Source: CAZTDD01 sp964612675 (GTDB lineage Bacteria > Hinthialibacterota > Hinthialibacteria > Hinthialibacterales > JAKPRU01). From it: DNA of 12,875 nucleotides. The stretch covers positions 1 through 12,875 of the forward strand of contig CAZTDD010000165.1 in NCBI GenBank assembly GCA_964612675.1, read 5' to 3'. Positions 1 through 6,072 of the stretch are shown piece by piece; the stretch's first letter is position 1; each line of letters opens with the position of its first letter. Made by a program: the position numbers and the translations under genes. Below the pieces are notes generated by a model. That model did no database searches and was not told the DNA's origin. It worked only from the letters and a program-made list of their open reading frames with translations.

Positions 1-60
1 GGCTTTCCAACGGCGTTTCCGGCCGGCCTCTTCTCGTTTTTGCAACCATAGGGTAGAGAC

Positions 61-193
61 GAGTGTTCCGCGCAGAGAAAAGTGTTTGACGTAGAGCTGA
101 GTGCTCCACGCAAAGACGGGCGTTTCACATAGAGCTGAGTGCTCCACGCAAAGACGGGCGTTTCACATAGAGAGGAGTGCTCCACGAAATCGT
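61..193. repeat. 19-bp tandem repeat with 38-bp higher-order period
   Basis: Seven consecutive 19-base blocks start at 61, 80, 99, 118, 137, 156 and 175. They alternate between two versions, gagtgctccacgcaaagac and gggcgtttcacatagagct. The two central 38-base units (93-130 and 131-168) are identical. The flanking blocks are degenerate, and the last one decays after about 12 bases. Short frames across it are low-complexity by-products of the repeat, not genes. No spacers are present, so this is not a CRISPR. Confidence 0.85.
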
Positions 194-204
194 TGTTGTC
201 TTCT

Positions 205-237
205 CCCTCTCCCTCTGGGAGAGGGCCGGGGTGAGGG
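205..237 (+). repeat. G-rich palindromic interspersed repeat, copy 1
   Basis: A perfect 9-base inverted repeat (CCCTCTCCC 205-213, GGGAGAGGG 217-225, loop TCT) is followed by the tail CCGGGGTGAGGG. Read on the minus strand, it gives the ALTPALSQRER-type peptide that recurs in spurious bacterial ORFs. The same stem and tail reappear at 12741-12773 in the same orientation, so this is a dispersed element and not a gene-specific terminator. It lies between the tandem repeat and the first gene. Confidence 0.8.
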
Positions 238-329
238 CAATACCCACCTCCAACCACCTCAGTTGCACAATCCTCCCGAAAATGGAAACTATAGACGATA
301 AGTACTGACACACAGGAAGGATAAATTTC

Positions 330-1487
330 ATGGCTTCACCGGTCTATTTCGGAAGTGCCCATCAAACCCAACTCATCCCCGAAGAAACACTCCCCGCCAA
401 ACTCGAAAAGATTCTTGAGAAACTCGAACTCGATAAACGAGTAAAAGACGAAGTCGTCGCGATCAAAATGCATCTGGGTGGCAATATCGGCTATTCCACC
501 ATCCACCCGGTATTTGTCCGAAAGGTCGTCGAAGCAGTGAAGAAAGGCGGAGGCAAACCGTACGTCTGCGATCTGCCGAATTCAGTCCGCACCGCGTCCA
601 CACGCGGCTATACCGCCGAAACCCTGGGATGCGAAATCGTCAATACAAACGGCCCCACGGAACAATACACCTATTGGTACGAACGACCCTACAAAAACAT
701 CAAGAAATGGGGACTGGGCGGATTCCTGCAGGACGCGAGTTTCTTGATCGATCTCGCCCACATCAAAGGCCACCCCAGCTGCGGATTCGGCGGATGTGTC
801 AAAAATCTCGCCCTTGGCGGGTTCACCCAGCAAACGAGAGGGCAAATCCACGATACCAATCATTACGTGAAATACTGGTTCAAAGAGAAATGCCCGGATG
901 ATGCAACACGCAAGCGGATCATCGAAAGTTGCCCTCTCGCTGCGATCATCGAAGATCGCGAAGATCCCGAGGAGTTGCATCTCCATTATGAAAACTGCAA
1001 TCAGTGCAAACGATGTCTGGAAGTCGCTCCCGAAGGTTCTCTTAAAATCCTTCCGGAGAATTTTGAAGCTTTTCAGGAGGCGTGTGCCATCGCCACGGAT
1101 ATCGTACTGTCAACCTACAAGCCCGAAAAACGAGTGTTCTTGAATGTGGCAACTCACATGACCCCTGTTTGCGACTGTTTCGGCTTCACCGGCCTGCCGA
1201 TTCTGCCCGATCTGGGCGTGTTCGGTTCAAATGATATCGTGGCCGTCGAAACCGCCGTATTGGATAAGATCGCGGAATCTGAGGTATTTGCCGATAATCT
1301 GCCGCGTGTAATGGAATTTCAGAAAGACGCCGGCCATCCGTTCCAACAAATGCATGGGCCGTACAAAGATCCATATCTTGTCCTGCGGGAATGCGAAAAA
1401 CTCGGTCATGGTACCCGGGCATATGAATTGATCGATATTATGCCGGTTCAGGAGAAGGGCCTCATGGATACGTACGTTTCGGCCTAG
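330..1487 (+). CDS. DUF362 domain protein with an iron-sulfur (ferredoxin-like) motif
   Basis: The 385-residue product matches the DUF362 family, cytoplasmic iron-sulfur proteins of largely unknown biochemical role. Family marks are VAIKMHLGG near residues 43-51, HIKGHPSCGFGGCVKNLALG at 144-163, and the VCDCFGFTG segment at 280-288. A ferredoxin-like stretch has Cys223, Cys226 and Cys229, but the expected fourth ligand four residues later is Ala233. Cys201, followed by Pro, lies 22 residues upstream and could complete one 4Fe-4S cluster. There is no signal peptide or membrane segment. The start is supported by AGGAAGG at 314-320, nine bases before the ATG. The arsenate reductase gene follows after 55 bases. 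The family assignment is firm; the substrate or partner cannot be read from the sequence. Confidence 0.9.
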   Translation: MASPVYFGSAHQTQLIPEETLPAKLEKILEKLELDKRVKDEVVAIKMHLGGNIGYSTIHPVFVRKVVEAVKKGGGKPYVCDLPNSVRTASTRGYTAETLGCEIVNTNGPTEQYTYWYERPYKNIKKWGLGGFLQDASFLIDLAHIKGHPSCGFGGCVKNLALGGFTQQTRGQIHDTNHYVKYWFKEKCPDDATRKRIIESCPLAAIIEDREDPEELHLHYENCNQCKRCLEVAPEGSLKILPENFEAFQEACAIATDIVLSTYKPEKRVFLNVATHMTPVCDCFGFTGLPILPDLGVFGSNDIVAVETAVLDKIAESEVFADNLPRVMEFQKDAGHPFQQMHGPYKDPYLVLRECEKLGHGTRAYELIDIMPVQEKGLMDTYVSA

Positions 1488-1542
1488 AGCGAAAGGCACA
1501 ATAAGTCGCGGACAGAACCGAACCGACGAGAGACAGTAACCC

Positions 1543-2007
1543 ATGAACAACAACAATTTCCCCGGCAAAAAACTGAAGCTGCTTTTCCTCTGCACCGGCA
1601 ATTCATGTCGAAGTCAAATGGCCGAAGGATTGACGCGTCATCTGAAAGGAGAACTCATCGAACCCTACTCCGCCGGTGTCGATCCGCACAAATTAGATCC
1701 CAGGGCTGTCGAAGCGATGGCTGAGATTGATGTGGATATCTCGCATCATGAATCGAAACATGTCGACTCCCTGAAACATATTGACTTCGACTATGTCATC
1801 ACGGTCTGCGGCGGCGCACACGAAAGCTGCCCCACCTTTCCCCGGGCCCCCCGCGTGATTCACATTGGATTTGATGACCCACCGAGTCTCGCCTTGGCGG
1901 CCGACACCGAAGAGGAAGCTCTCGATCAGTACAGAAGAGTCCGCGACGAAATCGCAGCGTTTGTCAAACAGCTTCCCGAAGCCATCGATGCGAAATATGC
2001 AAGATGA
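1543..2007 (+). CDS. arsC: Arsenate reductase, thioredoxin-coupled low-molecular-weight phosphatase type
   Basis: The 154-residue product has the low-molecular-weight tyrosine phosphatase fold. The P-loop CTGNSCRS starts at nucleophile Cys17 and ends with Arg23-Ser24. Cys89 and Cys96, seven residues apart in VCGGAHESCP, match the redox relay cysteines of the Staphylococcus aureus type, in which a disulfide cascade is re-reduced by thioredoxin. Asp112-Pro113 is the expected general acid. It would reduce arsenate to arsenite in the cytosol. No ArsR, ArsB, Acr3 or ArsM gene is in the window, so it is not part of a local ars cluster. The Shine-Dalgarno is weak (GAGAGA about ten bases upstream), and the gene may be co-transcribed with the DUF362 gene. 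A pure tyrosine phosphatase is less likely given all three cysteines. Confidence 0.88.
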   Translation: MNNNNFPGKKLKLLFLCTGNSCRSQMAEGLTRHLKGELIEPYSAGVDPHKLDPRAVEAMAEIDVDISHHESKHVDSLKHIDFDYVITVCGGAHESCPTFPRAPRVIHIGFDDPPSLALAADTEEEALDQYRRVRDEIAAFVKQLPEAIDAKYAR

Positions 2008-2019
2008 CAGCGCGGCCTT

Positions 2020-2060
2020 AGGACAACCTCATCACAGCATAGCTGGAGGTTGTCCTGTTT
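2020..2060 (+). terminator. Rho-independent terminator after arsC
   Basis: AGGACAACCTC (2020-2030) pairs perfectly over 11 bases with GAGGTTGTCCT (2046-2056) and is followed by GTTTTGTGTT. The loop holds a second small stem, CAGC (2035-2038) with GCTG (2042-2045). It starts 13 bases after the arsC stop and separates this unit from kdsB. Confidence 0.75.
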
Positions 2061-2133
2061 TGTGTTAAAGTGACCTTTCTTCTCGCTCACCAAAGACAGA
2101 ATGATTCATTGAAGCGTCAAGGAGAAAAAAAAC

Positions 2134-2904
2134 ATGGAAGTCCTAGGTGTGATTCCCGCGCGCTACGGTTCCACACGCCTCCCCGGCAAACCGTTGGCCT
2201 CCATCGCGGGCAAAAGCCTCATCCGGCGCGTATACGAACAGTCGATGAAATGCGAGACTCTCGATCTCGTTTGTGTGGCTACCGACGATGAACGAATCGT
2301 CAAAGAAATCGATCGGATCGGCGGTCGTGCTGTCATGACCTCGCCGGATCACCCCTCCGGAACGGATCGAATCGCAGAAACCGTTGAAATTCTCGAACGC
2401 GAGGAAGTGTGTCATCCCAAGATTGTCGTCAATATCCAGGGCGATATGCCCTTCGTACATCCGAGGATGATCGATGAAATCGTCGAACCGCTGCGACAAG
2501 ACGCCTCCATCCCCATGGGAACGTCCGTATACCCTATCCACCGTAAGGAAAACCTGCAAAACCCCGCCGTTGTGAAAGTAGCGATCGATCTGAATGGGTT
2601 TGCCCTGTATTTCTCCCGCTCCCTGATTCCATACCCGCGAATGAAAACCGGACTTCCCGCTTACGATCATATCGGCATTTACGTGTACCAAAGAGATTTT
2701 CTGCGAACCCTGGCGGGCCTGAAACCCACACCGCTTGAACAGGAAGAATCGCTCGAACAGTTGCGCGTATTGGAGCACGGTTACAAAATCAGGGTAGTCA
2801 AGACGGCCTGCGAAGATTCCGAGTTTGTCGGCCATGCCATCGATACGCCCGAAGATGTCGAGCGCGCGGAAGAGCTCCTTCGGGAACGGGGCGCGGATTT
2901 GTAA
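2134..2904 (+). CDS. kdsB: 3-deoxy-manno-octulosonate cytidylyltransferase (CMP-Kdo synthetase)
   Basis: KdsB activates Kdo with CTP to give CMP-Kdo, the donor for the inner core of lipopolysaccharide, and acts in the cytosol. The 256-residue length is typical. The nucleotide-binding start IPARYGSTRLPGKPL spans residues 7-21 with Arg10, Arg15 and Lys19. Other family marks are HPSGTDRIAE (73-82), QGDMP (102-106, metal-binding Asp104), YFSRSLIPYPR (159-169), GIYVY (181-185), ESLEQLRVLEHGYKI (205-219) and IDTPED (236-241, second metal-binding Asp237). The usual QGDEP is QGDMP here. The start is supported by AAGGAG at 2119-2124, nine bases before the ATG. The stop lies two bases before panC, so the two are almost certainly one transcript. 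The gene implies a Gram-negative envelope. Confidence 0.95.
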   Translation: MEVLGVIPARYGSTRLPGKPLASIAGKSLIRRVYEQSMKCETLDLVCVATDDERIVKEIDRIGGRAVMTSPDHPSGTDRIAETVEILEREEVCHPKIVVNIQGDMPFVHPRMIDEIVEPLRQDASIPMGTSVYPIHRKENLQNPAVVKVAIDLNGFALYFSRSLIPYPRMKTGLPAYDHIGIYVYQRDFLRTLAGLKPTPLEQEESLEQLRVLEHGYKIRVVKTACEDSEFVGHAIDTPEDVERAEELLRERGADL

Positions 2905-2906
2905 TC

Positions 2907-3773
2907 ATGGAAGTTCTCCATAACCCGCAAGAAATGCAGGAGTGGTCTCGGAAGCACCACCGCTCCGGACAGTCCATCGGACTTGTACCGACGATGGGAT
3001 ATCTGCATGAAGGGCATCTCTCACTCGTTCGACTTTCGCTGCAAGACACGAATCAAACCATCGTTTCCATTTATGTGAATCCCACCCAATTCGGACCCGG
3101 CGAGGACTTCGAACGATACCCGCGAGATGAAGAACGCGATATGGAGTGGCTCCGCCGGGAAGGCGTCAATGCGGTTTTTCTGCCGACCTCGGAGACGATG
3201 TACCCGCCCGGGTACAGCACATTCGTGAAGACCGACGGACCGAGCGAAGGCTGGTGCGGCGCGTCCAGGCCGGTGCATTTCCGCGGCGTCACCACTGTCG
3301 TCAGTCAGCTCTTCAATATCGCTCAGCCCGACCTCGCCTACTTTGGCCAGAAAGACGCTCAACAGGTCGCGGTCATCAAACGCATGACTCACGATTTGAA
3401 ATTTCCCGTTGGCGTCGTCGTCGGCGAAATCATCCGCGAGCCGGATGGGCTTGCCATGTCCTCTCGCAATGCCTATCTCTCGTCGGAGGAACGCTCGGCT
3501 GCGCTCGTGTTGTATGAAAGTCTACGCGCTGCACGCTCCGCGTATGAAAAGGGGGAACGGTCGACGGAAAAACTGACCGAAATCATGAACACAAAAATCG
3601 AGGCGGAACCGCTCGCAAAATTGGATTATGTCGGTGTGGTCAATCGGGAGACCTTTCATTCGGTGGACACACTGTCCCCGAATGACTTGTTGATTGGGGC
3701 GATTTTCGTGGGCAAATGTCGGCTGATCGATAATCTGGATGTCTGCATGCAGCAATACCCGCTGCGAGACTGA
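2907..3773 (+). CDS. panC: Pantothenate synthetase (pantoate-beta-alanine ligase)
   Basis: PanC condenses pantoate and beta-alanine with ATP to make pantothenate, the precursor of coenzyme A, in the cytosol. At 288 residues it has family length. The ATP-binding PTMGYLHEGH runs from residue 28 to 37, with the HxxH pair His34 and His37. QFGPGEDF (61-68), HFRGVTTVV (124-132), FGQKDAQQ (146-153), MSSRNAYL (184-191) and the C-terminal RLIDN (272-276) complete the set; no key residue is missing. The ATG comes two bases after the kdsB stop and has only a G-rich stretch inside kdsB as a possible Shine-Dalgarno, which suggests translational coupling. panB and panD are not nearby. Confidence 0.96.
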   Translation: MEVLHNPQEMQEWSRKHHRSGQSIGLVPTMGYLHEGHLSLVRLSLQDTNQTIVSIYVNPTQFGPGEDFERYPRDEERDMEWLRREGVNAVFLPTSETMYPPGYSTFVKTDGPSEGWCGASRPVHFRGVTTVVSQLFNIAQPDLAYFGQKDAQQVAVIKRMTHDLKFPVGVVVGEIIREPDGLAMSSRNAYLSSEERSAALVLYESLRAARSAYEKGERSTEKLTEIMNTKIEAEPLAKLDYVGVVNRETFHSVDTLSPNDLLIGAIFVGKCRLIDNLDVCMQQYPLRD

Positions 3774-3783
3774 AAATCAAGAA

Positions 3784-4863
3784 TTATTTCCTTTTCTTCT
3801 TCTTAATTCGATCCATTACAACCATGCCGTGTTTTAAGGGGGCTTGGCCTTTCGATCCCTCATCGGAACGAGACTGTTTCCGTGTCTGTGCGTGGGTGAC
3901 AGCCGCTTGCTTGAGATTCTCGTCTTTGAATATCTCGTTCTCTATCCATCTGCAGATATTCTCAGCTTCTTCAATCGTCCTTACCAATGCCCTCGACTCG
4001 AGCGCCAAATTGCGCAGTTCCTGCTGATATCGTCGAATGGCCTGCCCTTCCTCGGGAGACGGCAATTCCGGCAGATCGTCCGGTTCCTCGAAGAGATCGT
4101 CCGTTTGTGCACCGAGGTTATCTCGAATTTTCTGTAATTCGTTCTTGACCAACGAGTCACGCATCTCACACAGCTGCCGTTGCGTGTCCAAAACCCGACC
4201 CTTGATTTTCTGAAGATCGAGTCGGTAGTAATACGCCGCATAAGTAAGCGGTTCGAGAGCACGACTGCGAAGCAAATAGTGCTTCTTCTCATGCATCAGT
4301 TGTTTCGCCAGCACCGCCGCTTGGGCAAAATCACCGGCTTTCTGCAAACGCATCATCTCCGCCAGCTTGTTCTCATAACTGGCGAAAATCGGCTCGGCGC
4401 GCTTCCGCTGAGTCAGCTCGGTCTCCAGATCCATCAGATCTTCTATGCTGCCCTCAGCCTCTTCAAACCGCCTGCGAAGATTTGTCGTGTACTCTTCCGC
4501 TTGTTCATCCTCGACAATCCCCTCACGCACTCGCTCGAAAAGAGTCTGTATCGCGAGGTTGAATAGCACACGAATCTCTTCCGCCAGCGTCCGGCTCGAA
4601 CCACGAAGCGCTTTCTCCAGATTCGCTTTGAAAGAGGCTTCTTTCGCGTTTTCGTCGTCCAGGTCGGCAAGCAGACGCTGGGCTTCATCCGCGGTAAACC
4701 ACGTCACGCGTCCGTTGTGAATTACCTTCACAAGTGACTCGGTTGAAACGCCTTTTTTCTTAGAAGTATTCCCTCGCTCGGCATTCCAATAACCGAATCG
4801 TTTGTTAAAAAAGTAATTCTGCTGTGACTGATCGAAAAACTGATTAATATCTATGGCTGGCAT
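3784..4863 (-). CDS. Hypothetical cytoplasmic helical (coiled-coil-like) protein
   Basis: I do not recognise a family in this 359-residue product. It has no signal peptide or membrane segment. The N-terminus (about 1-65) is polar and aromatic with a possible small folded unit around KVIHNGRVTWFTADEAQRLL (46-65). Residues 70-250 are highly charged and predicted helical, fitting one or more coiled coils. An acidic, proline-containing break (about 254-272, with DDLFEEPDDLPELPSPEE) separates a second helical stretch (273-325). The end is basic with a lysine run (354-357). A structural or scaffolding role is possible but unproven. The start is preceded by GGGGGA seven bases upstream on the minus strand. 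The gene converges on panC with only ten bases between stops and no obvious hairpin. Confidence 0.8.
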   Translation of the reverse strand: MPAIDINQFFDQSQQNYFFNKRFGYWNAERGNTSKKKGVSTESLVKVIHNGRVTWFTADEAQRLLADLDDENAKEASFKANLEKALRGSSRTLAEEIRVLFNLAIQTLFERVREGIVEDEQAEEYTTNLRRRFEEAEGSIEDLMDLETELTQRKRAEPIFASYENKLAEMMRLQKAGDFAQAAVLAKQLMHEKKHYLLRSRALEPLTYAAYYYRLDLQKIKGRVLDTQRQLCEMRDSLVKNELQKIRDNLGAQTDDLFEEPDDLPELPSPEEGQAIRRYQQELRNLALESRALVRTIEEAENICRWIENEIFKDENLKQAAVTHAQTRKQSRSDEGSKGQAPLKHGMVVMDRIKKKKRK

Positions 4864-4956
4864 TTACCAGTCCCCCAATCCCATAAACGGCACTCCCCTC
4901 CGATTGCACGCCCAAGGCACATAGGTTCACACAAATCATCTTTTAGAATACCGCGC

Positions 4957-5016
4957 AAATGAACGAAAATCAACAAAACGTAGAAGAAATGCTATATGAT
5001 TTTGTTTCGTTCATTT
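4957..5016. repeat. Inverted repeat, 12 bases perfect, extendable to a 16-bp hairpin
   Basis: AAATGAACGAAA (4957-4968) is the exact reverse complement of TTTCGTTCATTT (5005-5016). An alternative pairing extends inward: 4957-4972 pairs with 4997-5003 plus 5008-5016, leaving a four-base bulge (GTTT) and a 24-base loop. It lies about 95 bases upstream of the minus-strand gene and 219 bases upstream of the small plus-strand gene. It could be an operator or the footprint of a small structured RNA. Confidence 0.6.
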
Positions 5017-5165
5017 ACTAATGCTCCCAAGGTAATACACATTTCTAACAATCATTGTTCGTAATGAGGCACACTAATTGCGACCAACGTTAACCAGGGA
5101 ATATCAGCATACTAGAGCGATTAATTCATAAGTCTCTATTTTACAATTGGTTATCCGTATGCAGG

Positions 5166-5219
5166 CGCTGAAGGGCCATGAGGATCAGGAGAGGAAAATA
5201 CTGCCCCCTTCAGTGGGCA
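5166..5219 (+). promoter_or_regulatory. Possible structured leader with two exclusive hairpins
   Basis: CTGAAGGG (5168-5175) pairs with CCCTTCAG (5206-5213) and can extend by a C-G and a G-U pair. A second hairpin, TGCCC (5202-5206) with GGGCA (5215-5219) around an eight-base loop, competes for part of the same segment. It ends five bases before the Shine-Dalgarno of the 69-aa gene. Alternate pairing next to a ribosome site is how many cis-regulatory leaders work. I match it to no known riboswitch, and the pairing could be chance. Confidence 0.3.
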
Positions 5220-5223
5220 TAAC

Positions 5224-5229
5224 GGAGGT
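5224..5229 (+). promoter_or_regulatory. Strong Shine-Dalgarno GGAGGT for the 69-aa gene
   Basis: GGAGGT lies five bases before the ATG at 5235. It is the best ribosome binding site in the window and the main reason for accepting the short gene. Confidence 0.75.
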
Positions 5230-5234
5230 ATCCA

Positions 5235-5444
5235 ATGAGTGAGTCCAACCACATCGACCGTCTGAGAGACATGGCCAAACGATTCCAATCCTACTTCGGG
5301 AACCCGGGTCTCGCCGAGACCTCATTCATCACCTCGGCGCGATTTCGCGGATTTTCGCACGTAGCGGTACATCGTGTAGCCGCCTTGTTCTGGCCGAAAG
5401 GTCATGTCGCCAAACTCGCGTCCGAGGGAATTATCGATCTGTAA
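5235..5444 (+). CDS. Small hypothetical protein, 69 residues
   Basis: I recognise no family. The protein begins with a polar, charged stretch (HIDRLRDMAKRFQSYFG, residues 6-22), then a mixed segment with GLAETSFITSARFRGFSH (25-42), and ends with a mildly hydrophobic part (VAVHRVAALFWPKGHVAKLA). There is no cysteine, signal peptide or clear membrane helix; one amphipathic helix is possible. Support that it is real: a perfect GGAGGT site at the right spacing, a long dedicated leader, and a GC-rich hairpin 17 bases after the stop, so it looks like a self-contained transcription unit. A regulatory small protein is possible, but this is inference. Confidence 0.6.
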   Translation: MSESNHIDRLRDMAKRFQSYFGNPGLAETSFITSARFRGFSHVAVHRVAALFWPKGHVAKLASEGIIDL

Positions 5445-5460
5445 AATAACAACTTACGAC

Positions 5461-5495
5461 AGCCGGGACGGTCGATCGTACCGTCCCGGCTTCCC
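5461..5495 (+). terminator. GC-rich terminator-like hairpin after the 69-aa gene
   Basis: AGCCGGGACGGT (5461-5472) pairs perfectly over 12 bases with ACCGTCCCGGCT (5480-5491) around a seven-base loop. The tail TCCCTC is pyrimidine-rich but has few consecutive T residues, so termination efficiency is uncertain. Confidence 0.55.
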
Positions 5496-5600
5496 TCACA
5501 GACGAACGTCCCAGCATCAAAGTCGTGGCGGATTCTTCCGTCCTTGCTACACTATAGACAGAACGAAATGCAAGAACAGCGACCTAACCGTCGTCATCGT

Positions 5601-5605
5601 AGGTG
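5601..5605 (+). promoter_or_regulatory. Ribosome binding site deciding a GTG start
   Basis: AGGTG lies six bases before the GTG at 5612. The in-frame GTG at 5603 has no purine-rich site upstream, so 5612 is preferred as the start of the two-TM protein. Confidence 0.5.
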
Positions 5606-5611
5606 CTTATT

Positions 5612-6010
5612 GTGGGGTTGTTTAGACGGAAACAACAGATATCGGATGAAGAGTTTCTCGCCAAAGAAAATCCACTGATGACACCCGGTCAGTGGGAGGA
5701 AATGCTGAATTCTCGGCGCTCTCTTCACCGGCGGCGATCGATTTCGACCTCGCGGGAGTACCGGAAAGAGTTGAAATTTATCCTCTTCGGTGCTTTGCTG
5801 GGCGCCGCAGTCGTGTGGGCGGTCTCCTTTATCGTAACCGGTGTTTCCATTTGGCGGATCGACGGATACCAAAGCTGCGACCCGAACGCCTTCAGCATGA
5901 TCGAGAAATCGAACCAGCCTCTGCTGCCGATCTTTTTCCGTACAGCGTGGGCGGCAGGCGCCGGAGCATTCGTCGTATTCCTCTTTCGGCGTCTGTGGCG
6001 GCGAAGATAG
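5612..6010 (+). CDS. Hypothetical membrane protein with two transmembrane segments
   Basis: I do not recognise a family. From the GTG at 5612 the protein has 132 residues; an upstream GTG at 5603 would add three. The N-terminal part (about 1-54) is cytoplasmic in character, with MTPGQWEEML and an arginine cluster (RRSLHRRR). A first hydrophobic segment covers about 55-80. A roughly 25-residue loop follows with one cysteine (in DGYQSCDPNAF), then a second segment (about 107-124) and a very basic end, FRRLWRRR. The positive-inside rule puts both ends in the cytoplasm. The gene for the large secreted and membrane-anchored protein starts 62 bases later, so the two may form an envelope pair. Coding potential rests on length, TM pattern and context. 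Confidence 0.65.
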   Translation: MGLFRRKQQISDEEFLAKENPLMTPGQWEEMLNSRRSLHRRRSISTSREYRKELKFILFGALLGAAVVWAVSFIVTGVSIWRIDGYQSCDPNAFSMIEKSNQPLLPIFFRTAWAAGAGAFVVFLFRRLWRRR

Positions 6011-6072
6011 CCGTTTCCGTAAAGCACACATAGAGAAACTCCGGCAGCCGGTACGAACCACCGGCACATCCA

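Larger units (their letters stand above)
4864..5234. other. AT-rich divergent intergenic region
   Basis: This 371-base gap between divergently read genes is clearly more AT-rich than its surroundings, especially from 4920 to 5160. It holds the inverted repeat at 4957-5016 and, near its right end, the structured leader of the small gene. It must contain promoters for both flanking genes, but I see no convincing -35/-10 pair. Two weak DnaA-box-like words occur (TAATACACA 5033-5041 and TTATCCGTA 5151-5159), too few to call an origin. Confidence 0.6.

Noticed and set aside
1..56. End of an upstream gene at the left edge
   Set aside because: All three plus frames and a minus frame from 49 are open at the edge for 16-18 codons or so; nothing distinguishes one of them.
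101..331. Short open frames on both strands over the left repeats
   Set aside because: They translate the 19-bp repeat and the palindromic element (the ALTPALSQRER-type peptide), a known source of spurious genes.
2143..2835. 230-codon minus-strand open frame inside kdsB
   Set aside because: kdsB on the plus strand has every family motif; the antisense frame has no recognisable motif or ribosome site.
4920..5160. Replication origin in the AT-rich gap
   Set aside because: Only two weak DnaA-box-like words (TAATACACA, TTATCCGTA) and no dnaA, dnaN, gidA or similar neighbour. The skew trend is recorded separately as a finding.
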